Source: Pseudomonas serbica
GTDB taxonomy: Bacteria; Pseudomonadota; Gammaproteobacteria; Pseudomonadales; Pseudomonadaceae
NCBI RefSeq assembly: GCF_028823535.1
Contig: NZ_JAQIYM010000001.1
Span: 62,001 to 126,000 of the forward strand
Length of the DNA: 64,000 nucleotides
Direction: 5' to 3'
Under the pieces are notes generated by a model. The model was not told the DNA's origin and did no database searches. It saw only the letters and a program-made list of their open reading frames with translations. Of the stretch, positions 51,635 to 62,216 are shown piece by piece (the first letter of the stretch is position 1; each line of letters begins with the position of its first letter). A program made the position numbers and the translations under genes.

Positions 51635-52492
51635 CTAGAGAACGACCGTGCGATTGGCGTTGAGAAACACTCGTCGTTCAATGTGATATCCAACCGCCCG
51701 GGCCAGGGTCAGGCCTTCGATATCCCGCCCCTTGGCGATCAAATCTTCCGGGTAATGACTGTGGTCCACCACCTCGACGCCTTGGGCGATGATCGGCCCT
51801 TCGTCGAGGTCGTTGTTGATGTAGTGCGCCGTGGCGCCAACCAGTTTCACGCCCTTGTTGTAGGCCTGGTGATACGGCTTGGCCCCCTTGAAGCCGGGCA
51901 GCAGGGAGTGGTGGATATTGATTGCCTTGCCATCGAGCTTGCGGCACAGCTCCGGCGACAGCACCTGCATGTAGCGGGCAAGGATCACCAGTTCAGCGCC
52001 GCATTCTTCGATCACCTGCAAAACCTGACGCTCCTGGGACGGCTTGTCGTTCGGGTCCAGCGGGAAATGGTAGTACGGAATCTGGTGCCAGTCGGCCAAC
52101 GGCTTGAGGTCGGGGTGGTTGGAGACCACGGCGGCAACGTCCATCGACAACTGGCCGATGCGCTGACGGTAGAGCAGGTCATTGAGACAGTGATCGGCCT
52201 TGGAAACCATGATCACCACTTTCGGCCGGTAATGCGGCGGCGTCAGTTCGAAGATCATGCCGAAGGATTCGCCGCGCTCGGCCAGGCCGGCGCGGAACGA
52301 CTGCTCGTCGAAGCCGTCCGGTTGGCGGAATTCCACGCGAATGAAGAAACGGCCCGAGAGCCGGTCATCGAAGGAGTGGTGTTCGGTGACGTAGCAGCCC
52401 TGCTCGAACAGAAAGCGCGTCACCGCGTCCACGGTGCCGAGCACGCTGGGGCAGTCGGCAGTCAGGATCCATGTGTCTGGGGCGCGGCTCAT
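51635..52492 (-). CDS. purU: Formyltetrahydrofolate deformylase
   Basis: PurU hydrolyses 10-formyl-THF to THF and formate, returning the folate loaded by sarcosine oxidase. The 285-residue protein has an N-terminal ACT domain (about 6-85) and a C-terminal formyltransferase-like domain with INIHHSLLPGFKGAKPYHQA and TAHYINNDLDEGPIIAQ, supplying the catalytic Asn/His/Asp. The frame is open far upstream, but MSRAPDTWILTADCP at 52492 is the family start. Confidence 0.95.
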   Translation of the reverse strand: MSRAPDTWILTADCPSVLGTVDAVTRFLFEQGCYVTEHHSFDDRLSGRFFIRVEFRQPDGFDEQSFRAGLAERGESFGMIFELTPPHYRPKVVIMVSKADHCLNDLLYRQRIGQLSMDVAAVVSNHPDLKPLADWHQIPYYHFPLDPNDKPSQERQVLQVIEECGAELVILARYMQVLSPELCRKLDGKAINIHHSLLPGFKGAKPYHQAYNKGVKLVGATAHYINNDLDEGPIIAQGVEVVDHSHYPEDLIAKGRDIEGLTLARAVGYHIERRVFLNANRTVVL

Positions 52493-52509
52493 AGTGCAGT
52501 GACTCCTGT

Positions 52510-52616
52510 GATCGTTCCCACGCTCTGCGAGGGGATGCCGCCATGGACGCTCTGCGTCCGTTCTTGGGACGCGGAGCGTCCCGGGATGCGTTCCCACGCT
52601 GAGCGTGGGAACGATC
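52510..52616. repeat. Long imperfect palindromic repeat (GATCGTTCCCACGCT family)
   Basis: Outer arms GATCGTTCCCACGCT (52510-52524) and its exact complement (52602-52616) enclose nested GACGCTCTGCGTC-type stems. It occupies nearly all of the purU-soxG gap. A 26-base minimal copy of the same outer palindrome occurs at 61492-61517. Confidence 0.82.
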
Positions 52617-52617
52617 A

Positions 52618-53250
52618 TTACGCCTGGACGCTTAGGCCATATTCGGCAGAAGCATCCTGCAACCACAACCACCAGTAATCCGAGAAGCTGCGGCGGATCA
52701 GCAGCTCCCAGGTGTCTTCGGCGGTGTGACGGATCACCAGTTGCGACTTGGCGAACACCGTGCCGACAGCCTTGCCCACCGGGAAGTTGTTGGGGTGTAC
52801 GTCGTAGCTGGTGGATTTCATCAACACCTGGCGCACGTTCGGGCCGCTCAGTTCGAGGATCTGCTGGCCACCGCTGACGTTGACGATCTGGATATGCAGG
52901 TCGCCCAGCGCTTCGCGCAGCTTTTGCTCGGCGGCGAATTCTTCGCCGGTCGGCACGATCAGCAGCCATTCATCCGGTCCCATCCATTGCAGGCTGGTTT
53001 CGCCTTTGACGGTGACGGTCAGTGCGCCAGGCAGTTCGATCCCGAGGGCCTTCTGCACGCCAGCGGCGAACGCGGCATCGTGGCCATCGCCACGGATGGT
53101 CAAGTGGCCGAGGAGTTTCTTTTCCCGCACAGTCACACCGGCGTTCTTGCGACCCTTGCCCACCAGGCTTGGCAGGTCTGCGTGATGCAGCGACGACTCG
53201 GCCTTGGCCCCGGTGGTTGGGCGTTGTTGGTAAACATTGGCTGCGGTCAT
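52618..53250 (-). CDS. soxG: Sarcosine oxidase gamma subunit
   Basis: The 210-residue smallest-but-one subunit of heterotetrameric sarcosine oxidase is a GcvT-like fold (GPDEWLLIVPTGEEF, LSGPNVRQVLMKSTSYDVHP). The complex oxidises sarcosine to glycine and transfers the methyl carbon to THF or releases formaldehyde. It is downstream of soxA, separated by the REPIN at 53295-53371. Confidence 0.93.
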   Translation of the reverse strand: MTAANVYQQRPTTGAKAESSLHHADLPSLVGKGRKNAGVTVREKKLLGHLTIRGDGHDAAFAAGVQKALGIELPGALTVTVKGETSLQWMGPDEWLLIVPTGEEFAAEQKLREALGDLHIQIVNVSGGQQILELSGPNVRQVLMKSTSYDVHPNNFPVGKAVGTVFAKSQLVIRHTAEDTWELLIRRSFSDYWWLWLQDASAEYGLSVQA

Positions 53251-53294
53251 AAAGCACCTTTCCTAATTCTGTTGGCTTCTGTGGGGCCTGTTCT

Positions 53295-53371
53295 GCCGCC
53301 TTCGCGAGCAGGCTCGCTCCCACAGGAGATCGCGTAACCCTTGTGGGAGCGAGCCTGCTCGCGAAGGCGGC
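53295..53371. repeat. REPIN with perfect 30-bp arms between soxA and soxG
   Basis: Arms 53295-53324 and 53342-53371 are exact complements around a 17-base loop. It is the tightest and most perfect REPIN of the window, inside the glyA-sox operon. Confidence 0.92.
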
Positions 53372-53398
53372 AGACGGCACCCCACAAAACCCGAACCC

Positions 53399-56300
53399 TT
53401 ACACGTTCTGCCGTTCGCCCTTCGGATCGAAGAACACCGAAGAAACGATTTCCGCCTCGATCACGCTGCCGTCCGCCAGTGGCGCGAACACACGCTCACC
53501 CATGCGGTTCAGGCCGCCCTTGACCACGCCCATGGCAAACGAATAACCGAGGGAGTTGTGCGCATAGCTGGAGGTCACGTGGCCGACCATGGTCATCGGG
53601 ATCGCCTGCTTGGTGTTGAACACCAGCTGTGCACCTTCCGGCAGCCATTTGTTCGGATCGATCGGCTTCAGGCCTACCAGTTGCTTACGTTGGTCACGCA
53701 CGCAGTCTTCACGGTTCATGCCGCGCTGGCCGATCCACGAGAACGGCTTGGTACGACCAACGCACCAGCCCATGTTCAGGTCGTCCGGTGTCATCGAGCC
53801 GTCAGTGTCCTGGCCGACGATGATGAAGCCCTTCTCGGCCCGCAGTACGTGCATGGTTTCAGTGCCGTAAGGGGTCAGGTTGTATTTCTTGCCAGCGTCG
53901 ACAATTTTTTCCAGCACACCCATCGCATAGTCGGCTTGCACGTTGACTTCGTACGACAGCTCACCGGTAAACGAAATCCGGAACACCCGCGCAGGAACGC
54001 CGCCGACCAGGCCTTCTTTCCAGGTCATGAACGGGAAGGCTTCGTTGCTCAGGTCGATGTCGGTGACTTCGCTAAGCAGCTTGCGGCTGTTCGGCCCGGA
54101 CAGGGTCATGGTTGCCCAGTGATCGGTCACGGAAGTGAAGTACACCTTCAGGTCCGGCCATTCGGTCTGGTGGTAGATCTCCAGCCATTGCAGCACACGT
54201 GCAGCGCCGCCGGTGGTGGTGGTCATCACGAAGTGGTTGTCGGCGAGGCAGGCGGTTACGCCGTCGTCGAACACCATGCCGTCTTCCTTGCACATCAGGC
54301 CGTAACGCGCCTTGCCCACGTCGAGCTTGGTCCAGGCGTTGGTGTAGATGCGGTTGAGGAACTCACGCGAGTCCGGGCCCTGGATGTCGATCTTGCCCAG
54401 GGTCGAAGCGTCCAGCAGGCCGACGCTGTCGCGTACGGCTTTGCATTCGCGCTTCACGGCGGCGTGCATGTCTTCGCCGGATTTCGGGAAGTACCAAGGA
54501 CGTTTCCACTGGCCGACGTCTTCGAACTCGGCGCCGTTTTTCAGGTGCCATTGATGCAGCGCGGTGAAACGCACCGGCTCGAAGATGTGCCCACAGTGAC
54601 GACCGGCCACGGCGCCAAATGTCACCGGCGTGTAGTTCGGACGGAACATGGTGGTGCCCATCTGCGGGATGGTCACGTTCAGCGAACGGGCGGCGATGGC
54701 CAAGCCGTTGACGTTACCAAGCTTGCCCTGATCGGTGCCGAAGCCCAGCGCGGTGTAGCGCTTGACGTGCTCGACCGACTCGAAGCCTTCGCGGGTCGCC
54801 AGTTCGATACCGGCCGCGGTGACGTCGTTTTGCAAGTCGACAAATTGCTTCGGCGCACGCGCAGTGACTTTCTCATAAGGCACTTGGAACAATGCCAGCG
54901 TCGGCTCTTCCTGGCGGACCAGGGCCTTCGGCAACTTGGCTTCGACCGGACCGAAGCCGGCTTCGCTGGCTGCGCGAACACCGCCTTCAAAACCGTCGGC
55001 CAGGGAATCGCCGAGACCGTAGACGCCATTGATACCACCGACGCACACGCGTTTCTGTGGCGCTTCACCCGGTACGAAACCGAGGATGTCTTCGCGCCAG
55101 ATCGGCTTGCCGCCCAGGTGCGAGGCCAGGTGAACCACCGGGCTGTAGCCGCCGGAACTGGCGACCAGGTCGCATTCGAGCCATTCGCCCGGGCTGGTGA
55201 CTTTATGTCCTTTGACATCGATCGCCGCCACGCGCGCAGCGGTCACGCGCTTGCTGCCACGGGCTTCGATCACGGCGCTACCGGTGAGGATGCGGATGCC
55301 CTTGGCACGCGCCTCTTCCACCAGCGCACCACGCGGGTTGCTGCGGGCGTCGGCGACGGCCACGACCTGCAGACCGGCATCGAGCCAATCCAGTGCCACG
55401 CGGTAGGCATGGTCGTTGTTGGTCGACAGCACCAGCTTCTTGCCCGGTGCCACGCCGTAGCGGCGAATGTAAGTCGAGACAGCGCCAGCGAGCATGTTGC
55501 CCGGCACGTCGTTGTTGCCGTAGACCAGTGGACGCTCGTGAGTGCCGGTCGCCAGCACCACGCGCTTGGCGCGAACGCGGTGGATGCGCTGGCGCACCTG
55601 GCCAATCGGGGCGCGGTCGCCGAGGTGATCGGTGAGGCGCTCGTGAATGGTCAGGAAGTTGTGGTCGTGGTAGCCGTTAACGGTGGCGCGCGGCAACAGC
55701 AGCACGTCCGGAGTGTCCTTCAATTCGGCGATGACGCTGGCGACCCACTCGGTCGCAGGCTTGCCGTCGAGGCTTTCGCGGGAGTCGAGCAGGCTGCCGC
55801 CGAACTCTTCCTGCTCGTCAGCCAGGATGACGCGAGCACCGCTGCGCGCAGCGGCCAGTGCAGCGGCCAGGCCTGCAGGGCCGGCGCCGACGATCAGCAC
55901 GTCGCAGTGCTGGTTCATGTAGTCGTAGGTGTCCGGATCGTTCTCGGTCGGCGAGCGGCCCAAACCTGCGGCCTTACGAATGTACTTCTCGTAGGTCATC
56001 CAGAACGATTGCGGGTACATGAAGGTTTTGTAGTAGAAGCCCGGTGGCATCAGCTTGCCGCCGACCTTGCCGAGGATCCCCATCATGTCGTTGTTAACGT
56101 TCGGCCAGCCGTTGGTGCTGGTGGCGACCAGGCCCTGGTACAGCGCTTGTTGCGTGGCGCGTACGTTCGGAATTTGCGTGGCTTCGGTGGCGCCGATCTG
56201 AAGTACAGCGTTCGGCTCTTCGGCACCGGCGGCATAGATGCCACGCGGGCGGGAATACTTGAAGCTGCGACCGATGATGTCGACGCCGTTGGCCAGCAGT

Positions 56301-56416
56301 GCAGCGGCCAGGGAGTCGCCCTCAAAGCCTTTGTAGCTCTGGCCGTTGAAGGTGAAGGTCAGGACTTTGTTGCGGTCGATCCGTCCGCCGTTGGACAGGC
56401 GATTGATCTGGCTCAT
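53399..56416 (-). CDS. soxA: Sarcosine oxidase alpha subunit
   Basis: The 1005-residue subunit has an N-terminal ferredoxin-like segment (about 15-100), a dinucleotide-binding domain (about 170-430; DVLIVGAGPAGLAAALAAARSG) for NAD and, in the C-terminal 400 residues, a GcvT-like tetrahydrofolate domain (from about 600). Length and order match the alpha subunit of the heterotetrameric enzyme. Its start overlaps the soxD stop by four bases. Confidence 0.96.
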   Translation of the reverse strand: MSQINRLSNGGRIDRNKVLTFTFNGQSYKGFEGDSLAAALLANGVDIIGRSFKYSRPRGIYAAGAEEPNAVLQIGATEATQIPNVRATQQALYQGLVATSTNGWPNVNNDMMGILGKVGGKLMPPGFYYKTFMYPQSFWMTYEKYIRKAAGLGRSPTENDPDTYDYMNQHCDVLIVGAGPAGLAAALAAARSGARVILADEQEEFGGSLLDSRESLDGKPATEWVASVIAELKDTPDVLLLPRATVNGYHDHNFLTIHERLTDHLGDRAPIGQVRQRIHRVRAKRVVLATGTHERPLVYGNNDVPGNMLAGAVSTYIRRYGVAPGKKLVLSTNNDHAYRVALDWLDAGLQVVAVADARSNPRGALVEEARAKGIRILTGSAVIEARGSKRVTAARVAAIDVKGHKVTSPGEWLECDLVASSGGYSPVVHLASHLGGKPIWREDILGFVPGEAPQKRVCVGGINGVYGLGDSLADGFEGGVRAASEAGFGPVEAKLPKALVRQEEPTLALFQVPYEKVTARAPKQFVDLQNDVTAAGIELATREGFESVEHVKRYTALGFGTDQGKLGNVNGLAIAARSLNVTIPQMGTTMFRPNYTPVTFGAVAGRHCGHIFEPVRFTALHQWHLKNGAEFEDVGQWKRPWYFPKSGEDMHAAVKRECKAVRDSVGLLDASTLGKIDIQGPDSREFLNRIYTNAWTKLDVGKARYGLMCKEDGMVFDDGVTACLADNHFVMTTTTGGAARVLQWLEIYHQTEWPDLKVYFTSVTDHWATMTLSGPNSRKLLSEVTDIDLSNEAFPFMTWKEGLVGGVPARVFRISFTGELSYEVNVQADYAMGVLEKIVDAGKKYNLTPYGTETMHVLRAEKGFIIVGQDTDGSMTPDDLNMGWCVGRTKPFSWIGQRGMNREDCVRDQRKQLVGLKPIDPNKWLPEGAQLVFNTKQAIPMTMVGHVTSSYAHNSLGYSFAMGVVKGGLNRMGERVFAPLADGSVIEAEIVSSVFFDPKGERQNV

Positions 56417-56742
56417 ACCTTCTCTCCCAGAGCCGTGGCGGCCGCTTTCGGGCTATCGGTCTTGTCGGTGAATTGTGGCTTGGTGCCGATCTTGTAGGTT
56501 TCAAGAATCTCGTAGGTCACGGTGTCGCGGGTGACGTTGAAGTACTGACGGCAACCGGCGACGTGATCCCACAACTCGTGGTGCAGGCCGCGAGGGTTGT
56601 CGCGGAAGAACATGTAGTCGCCCCACTCCTCGTCGGTGCAGCTGTTTGGATCCAGTGGACGCGGGATGTGCGCCTGGCCGGATGCATGGAATTCCTCTTC
56701 GGAGCGCAGTTCGCCGCAGTGAGGACAGAAGATATGCAACAT
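56413..56742 (-). CDS. soxD: Sarcosine oxidase delta subunit
   Basis: The 109-residue subunit begins MLHIFCPHCGELRSEEEFH. C6 and C9 are zinc ligands of the family and the third Cys is in VAGCRQYF near 66. It is required for assembly of the tetramer. It sits between soxB and soxA, in the order soxB-D-A-G. Confidence 0.95.
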   Translation of the reverse strand: MLHIFCPHCGELRSEEEFHASGQAHIPRPLDPNSCTDEEWGDYMFFRDNPRGLHHELWDHVAGCRQYFNVTRDTVTYEILETYKIGTKPQFTDKTDSPKAAATALGEKV

Positions 56743-56756
56743 GGGGATTTCTCCTG

Positions 56757-58007
56757 TTAGTGGGCAACCGCAGCAGCGCCGTGTTCGTCGATCAACGCAC
56801 CGTTGTGGAAACGGTCGATGGAGAAAGGTGCAGCCAATGGGTGCATTTCACCCTTGGCCAGGCTGGCGGCAAATACGTTGCCCGAGCCAGGTGTGGCCTT
56901 GAAGCCGCCGGTGCCCCAACCGCAGTTGAAGAACATGTTCGGCACCGGGGTTTTCGAAATGATCGGGCACGCATCCGGGGTGGTGTCGACGATGCCGCCC
57001 CACTGGCGGTTCATGCGCACGCGGGACAACACCGGGAACATCTCGACGATAGCCTGCACGGTGTGCTCGATCACCGGGTACGAACCACGCTGGCCGTAGC
57101 CGTTGTAGCCGTCGATACCGGCGCCGATCACCAGGTCGCCCTTGTCGGACTGGCTGATGTAACCGTGCACCGCGTTGGACATGATCACGCTGTCGATGAT
57201 CGGCTTGATCGGCTCGGACACCAGTGCTTGCAACGGGTGGGATTCGATCGGCAGGCGGAAACCGGCGAGCTTGGCCATGTGCCCGGAGTTACCGGCGGTC
57301 ACGACGCCGACGCGCTTGGCGCCGATGAAGCCCTTGTTGGTTTCAACACCGATGCACACGCCATTTTCCTTGCGGAAGCCGATCACTTCGGTCTGCTGGA
57401 TCAGGTCCACGCCCAATGCGTCGGCCGCCCGGGCAAAGCCCCAGGCCACGGCATCGTGACGGGCCACGCCGCCGCGACGCTGGACGGTGGCGCCCATCAC
57501 CGGGTAGCGGGTGTTCTTCGAGCAGTCGAGGTACGGAATCTCGTCGGCGACTTGCTTGGCATCGAGCAGTTCGCCGTCGACGCCGTTGAGGCGGTTGGCG
57601 CTGACCCGACGCTCGGAATCACGTATGTCCTGCAGGGTGTGGCACAGGTTGTAGACACCGCGCTGGGAGAACATCACGTTGTAGTTCAGGTCCTGGGACA
57701 GGCCTTCCCACAGTTTCATCGCGTGTTCGTACAGGTGCGCCGACTCGTCCCACAGGTAGTTGGAGCGCACGATGGTGGTGTTGCGCGCGGTGTTACCGCC
57801 GCCCAACCAGCCTTTCTCGACCACGGCCACGTTGGTGATCCCGTGCTCTTTTGCCAGGTAGTAGGCGGTCGCCAGGCCATGCCCGCCACCGCCGACGATG
57901 ACCACGTCGTAGACCTTTTTCGGGGTTGGCGTACGCCACATGCGCTGCCAGTTTTCGTGGTGGCTGAGGGAGTGTTTGAAGAGGCCGAAGCCTGAGTAGC
58001 GTTGCAT
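56757..58007 (-). CDS. soxB: Sarcosine oxidase beta subunit
   Basis: The 416-residue FAD subunit carries out the amine oxidation. The dinucleotide motif [19 protein letters not shown] lies near 34-52, and the covalent-flavin His region [16 protein letters not shown]-like follows. I took ATG 58007 because GGAG is nine bases upstream; ATG 58013 would be only three bases from it. It lies 23 bases after the glyA stop. Confidence 0.95.
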   Translation of the reverse strand: MQRYSGFGLFKHSLSHHENWQRMWRTPTPKKVYDVVIVGGGGHGLATAYYLAKEHGITNVAVVEKGWLGGGNTARNTTIVRSNYLWDESAHLYEHAMKLWEGLSQDLNYNVMFSQRGVYNLCHTLQDIRDSERRVSANRLNGVDGELLDAKQVADEIPYLDCSKNTRYPVMGATVQRRGGVARHDAVAWGFARAADALGVDLIQQTEVIGFRKENGVCIGVETNKGFIGAKRVGVVTAGNSGHMAKLAGFRLPIESHPLQALVSEPIKPIIDSVIMSNAVHGYISQSDKGDLVIGAGIDGYNGYGQRGSYPVIEHTVQAIVEMFPVLSRVRMNRQWGGIVDTTPDACPIISKTPVPNMFFNCGWGTGGFKATPGSGNVFAASLAKGEMHPLAAPFSIDRFHNGALIDEHGAAAVAH

Positions 58008-58030
58008 AGTCATTTACTCCAAAACCGCGC

Positions 58031-59284
<1,254 letters not shown>

Positions 59285-59474
59285 CGCGTCTCTCCCAGCG
59301 GCGGCGGTGCGCCATTCGTCTCGGTGAGGCACTGGCTTTTCGGCAGTGCCCTTTGATAGCGATGGTATGACTGGCTTGGAGTCGCCAAATGCCTACGGGC
59401 GCCACGCAAAGGTGCGTTTACGACATGGTGAGAAATGGCATGTAGAACACGACCGTCGATCTTGCGCAGATCCC

Positions 59475-59565
59475 CTGTGGGAGCGAGCCTGCTCGCGATG
59501 GCGGCCTCACATTCAACATTGATGTCGGCTGACCCACCGCTATCGCTGGCAAGCCAGCTCCTACA
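59475..59565. repeat. REPIN upstream of the glyA promoter
   Basis: Mixed-type pair: GAGCGAGCCTGCTCGC (from 59481) and GCTGGCAAGCCAGC (from about 59545), with the spacer CACATTCAACATTGATGTCG, nearly identical to the bio REPIN. It abuts the end of the TraX gene. The remaining 59285-59474 is the glyA promoter side; no named operator is evident. Confidence 0.82.
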
Positions 59566-59569
59566 AGGG

Positions 59570-60298
59570 TTAGGCGATAGCCTGGCGTAGTGCTAGCAAC
59601 ATGAGGAAATGCGCGGGATAGAGCGCATATGCCCAGCGGCGCATCGGTGGGGCTTTTACGTCATGCAGGTGTCGCAACAGGAACAGCCCCAGCCATGGCG
59701 CAATCAGACAAGTGACGATGGCGGGAATGGCCGCGCTGGTACCCAACCGCGCGGCGTAAAACAGCACCTGCCATTGATTGGCCGCCAGGCAAACCAGCCC
59801 CGGCAGCAACGCGTAATACCAGGGGCGACGAATCACCAGCAGCAGCGCCAATGGCAACAGAACCCCAAAGAAGCCGAACATCAGCTTCTGCGTGAACAGT
59901 ACCGCCAACAGCACGGCGCCTGCCGCCAGCAACCGCGATTGCAGCGTCGGCTGTTGCCAGCCACGCGCCACCAGCAGGCCAAGGACCAGGGTGGGCATCA
60001 CGTTCAGCGTGTCGTGCTCAGGAATGAACATCCGGTATGGAATTTCACTCACCGCGCTAAACAGCAACAACCAACCCAGATAACGCCACTGGCCGCCCGA
60101 TGTAACTGTCGATGCTCGCGCCAGATTCGCTGCCATCGCCAGGCAAAACCAAGGGAATGCCAGGCGCCCCGGGACATACAACAAATCGACGGAGTAACCG
60201 ACATATCGCAGGTGATCGAGCACCATGCTCAAAAGCGCCAGCCACTTGAGCAAATCCAGTGCACCGTCGCGCTGCTTTAAGTGTGTAGTCACGTGCAT
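59570..60298 (-). CDS. TraX-family membrane protein
   Basis: The 242-residue protein has about seven membrane helices and the TraX opening RDGALDLLKWLALLSMVLDHLRY. On F plasmids TraX acetylates pilin; chromosomal relatives are putative acyltransferases without known substrate. ATG 60298 was taken as start; the upstream open frame is not hydrophobic and not family-like. It is divergent from ltaE and no other conjugation gene is present. Confidence 0.8.
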   Translation of the reverse strand: MHVTTHLKQRDGALDLLKWLALLSMVLDHLRYVGYSVDLLYVPGRLAFPWFCLAMAANLARASTVTSGGQWRYLGWLLLFSAVSEIPYRMFIPEHDTLNVMPTLVLGLLVARGWQQPTLQSRLLAAGAVLLAVLFTQKLMFGFFGVLLPLALLLVIRRPWYYALLPGLVCLAANQWQVLFYAARLGTSAAIPAIVTCLIAPWLGLFLLRHLHDVKAPPMRRWAYALYPAHFLMLLALRQAIA

Positions 60299-60429
60299 AA
60301 TTGCCCGGCATCCTTGTAATTTTCTGACAGCGACATCCCGTGTGCTCTCCTGACGATCTTGGGTACAGTGCGCGACATCTTTGACCACGAGACGCTTCAC
60401 CATAAGCGTCCCGACCACGGAAGCAGGCC

Positions 60430-61470
60430 ATGACCGATAAGAGCCAACAATTCGCCAGCGACAATTATTCCGGCATTTGCCCTGAAGCCTGGGCTGCCAT
60501 GGAACAGGCTAACCATGGCCACCAGCGCGCTTACGGCGACGACGAGTGGACCGCCCGCGCGTCCGACGATTTCCGCAAACTGTTCGAAACCGACTGCGAA
60601 GTGTTCTTTGCCTTCAACGGCACTGCCGCCAACTCGTTGGCCCTGTCGTCGCTGTGCCAGAGTTACCACAGCGTGATCTGCTCGGAAACCGCCCACGTCG
60701 AAACCGACGAATGCGGCGCACCGGAATTCTTCTCCAACGGCTCCAAGCTGCTGATCGCCCGCACTGAAAACGGCAAGCTGACCCCGGATTCGATCCGCGA
60801 AGTCGCGCTCAAGCGCCAGGACATCCACTACCCGAAACCCCGCGTCGTGACCCTGACCCAGGCCACCGAAGTCGGCAGCGTCTACACCCCGGACGAAATC
60901 CGCGCCATCAGCGCCACCTGCAAGGAACTGGGCCTGAACCTGCACATGGACGGCGCGCGGTTCTCCAACGCCTGCGCGTTCCTCGGCTGCACGCCAGCGG
61001 ACCTGACCTGGAAGGCCGGCGTTGACGTGCTGTGCTTCGGCGGCACGAAAAACGGCATGGCCGTGGGCGAGGCGATCCTGTTCTTCAACCACACGCTGGC
61101 TGAAGACTTTGACTATCGCTGCAAACAGGCCGGGCAACTGGCTTCAAAGATGCGCTTCCTTTCCGCACCCTGGGTCGGGATCCTGGAAAACGACGCCTGG
61201 CTCAAATACGCCCGCCACGCCAACCACTGCGCACAATTGCTGGCCGAGCTGGTGAGCGATATCCCGGGCGTTGAACTGATGTTCCCGGTGCAGGCCAACG
61301 GCGTATTCCTGCAACTCTCGGAACCGGCCATCGCCGCGCTGACCGCCAAAGGCTGGCGCTTCTACACCTTCATCGGCAACGGCGGCGCCCGCTTCATGTG
61401 CTCGTGGGATACCGAGGAAGAGCGCGTGCGGGAATTGGCGAAAGACATTCGCGAAGTGATGTCTCACTAA
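60430..61470 (+). CDS. ltaE: Low-specificity L-threonine aldolase
   Basis: This 346-residue PLP enzyme cleaves threonine or allo-threonine to glycine and acetaldehyde. The cofactor lysine is K207 in CFGGTKNGMAVGEA, with HMDGARFSNA at 172-181. Length and sequence agree with Pseudomonas LtaE. Its position beside the glycine/sarcosine genes fits glycine metabolism. The small palindrome at 61492 follows the stop by 22 bases. Confidence 0.93.
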   Translation: MTDKSQQFASDNYSGICPEAWAAMEQANHGHQRAYGDDEWTARASDDFRKLFETDCEVFFAFNGTAANSLALSSLCQSYHSVICSETAHVETDECGAPEFFSNGSKLLIARTENGKLTPDSIREVALKRQDIHYPKPRVVTLTQATEVGSVYTPDEIRAISATCKELGLNLHMDGARFSNACAFLGCTPADLTWKAGVDVLCFGGTKNGMAVGEAILFFNHTLAEDFDYRCKQAGQLASKMRFLSAPWVGILENDAWLKYARHANHCAQLLAELVSDIPGVELMFPVQANGVFLQLSEPAIAALTAKGWRFYTFIGNGGARFMCSWDTEEERVRELAKDIREVMSH

Positions 61471-61491
61471 GTTCATCTGCCCTGCGCCTGA

Positions 61492-61517
61492 GATCGTTCC
61501 CACTCGTGGGAACGATC
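61492..61517. repeat. Minimal GATCGTTCCCAC palindrome
   Basis: GATCGTTCCCAC, two bases, GTGGGAACGATC: a perfect stem matching the outer arms of the larger repeat at 52510. It may act as a 3' hairpin for ltaE. Confidence 0.8.
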
Positions 61518-61538
61518 GAAACCCACATCGCCTCACAC

Positions 61539-61566
61539 TTGACTAGCTATGCAACCTGATAGCTAG
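61539..61566 (+). promoter_or_regulatory. Possible promoter with palindrome before the unknown AT-rich gene
   Basis: TTGACT (61539-61544) overlaps CTAGCTAT-N8-ATAGCTAG (61543-61566), an inverted repeat with eight-base arms. A clear -10 box is not placed. It lies about 110 bases before the gene at 61675. Confidence 0.35.
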
Positions 61567-61674
61567 ACCGACTTCCTGATGCCTCTTAATCTCGTTCAGA
61601 CTCAGCAAACGCGTTTCACGCAATAAATGCCGAGTAATTTTTATCCAAGGATATTTTCGGAAAGGATATTAAAA

Positions 61675-62088
61675 ATGAACATGAACATGAACATGAACAA
61701 TGCAACAGAATCGGCAATTGAAATTCCAACGATTAAAAACATTCTTTCTTCAAGCGCAGAAAGCCTGGCCCTCAAGCCAGGCGACACCATTGAGGCCGCA
61801 GACCTCACAGTCGGTATTTTGAGTAAAGCCTGGACTGTAGAAGCGGGTCGCTACGCCATTTCTTCAATTGCGGTAGCGATTCCGGAAGTGGTCGTGGGTG
61901 ATTTCTGGCCAGCCCCCTCGACAGATGATGAATCTTATAAATCGATGCTAGCCCTGAACAAAGGAGAGGAAATCCTGAAGGACAACCTTGGTTATGAATT
62001 CATTCGCAACGAATTCGCAAGCGTGCCAGGCAGCACATTTAATCTTGAATATTTGGGTGCACGGGTGAAACCAGTAACACCCAAGTAA
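61675..62088 (+). CDS. Unknown AT-rich gene with four tandem in-frame start codons
   Basis: The 137-residue soluble protein begins MNMNMNMNNATES, encoded by four exact ATGAAC units at 61675-61698. AAAGGA at 61661-61666 is spaced for the first ATG, but the later ATGs could also start. An upstream in-frame ATG at 61627 exists but has no ribosome site. I do not recognise the fold. There is an Ile/Ser-rich early part, a strand-like VEAGRYAISSIAVAIPEVVVGDFW and a polar end. Codon use is clearly less GC-rich than in neighbours, suggesting acquisition. No signal peptide or membrane segment. Confidence 0.7.
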   Translation: MNMNMNMNNATESAIEIPTIKNILSSSAESLALKPGDTIEAADLTVGILSKAWTVEAGRYAISSIAVAIPEVVVGDFWPAPSTDDESYKSMLALNKGEEILKDNLGYEFIRNEFASVPGSTFNLEYLGARVKPVTPK

Positions 62089-62122
62089 TTAAACGCTGAA
62101 GAAGCGCTAAGTTAAAAAGCTT

Positions 62123-62152
62123 GCCCTGCCCCTTTCATCATTGGGACAGGGC
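62123..62152 (+). terminator. Hairpin after the AT-rich gene
   Basis: GCCCTG-C-CCC and GGG-A-CAGGGC pair around TTTCATCATT. The T run is poor, so it is a moderate terminator candidate. Confidence 0.5.
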
Positions 62153-62216
62153 GAGTGTCTTGTGTAACTGACAGCACTTATTAAACACACTTGAATATGT
62201 GTCGATAGTACCAGGG

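Noticed and set aside
52493..52969. Extended N-terminus of PurU reaching into soxG
   Set aside because: The extra part crosses a palindromic repeat, is arginine-rich shadow sequence, and the family start MSRAPDTW has normal length.
59570..60298. Evidence of an integrated conjugative element from the TraX-like gene
   Set aside because: No relaxase, pilus, integrase or att repeats accompany it; TraX relatives are common as single chromosomal genes.
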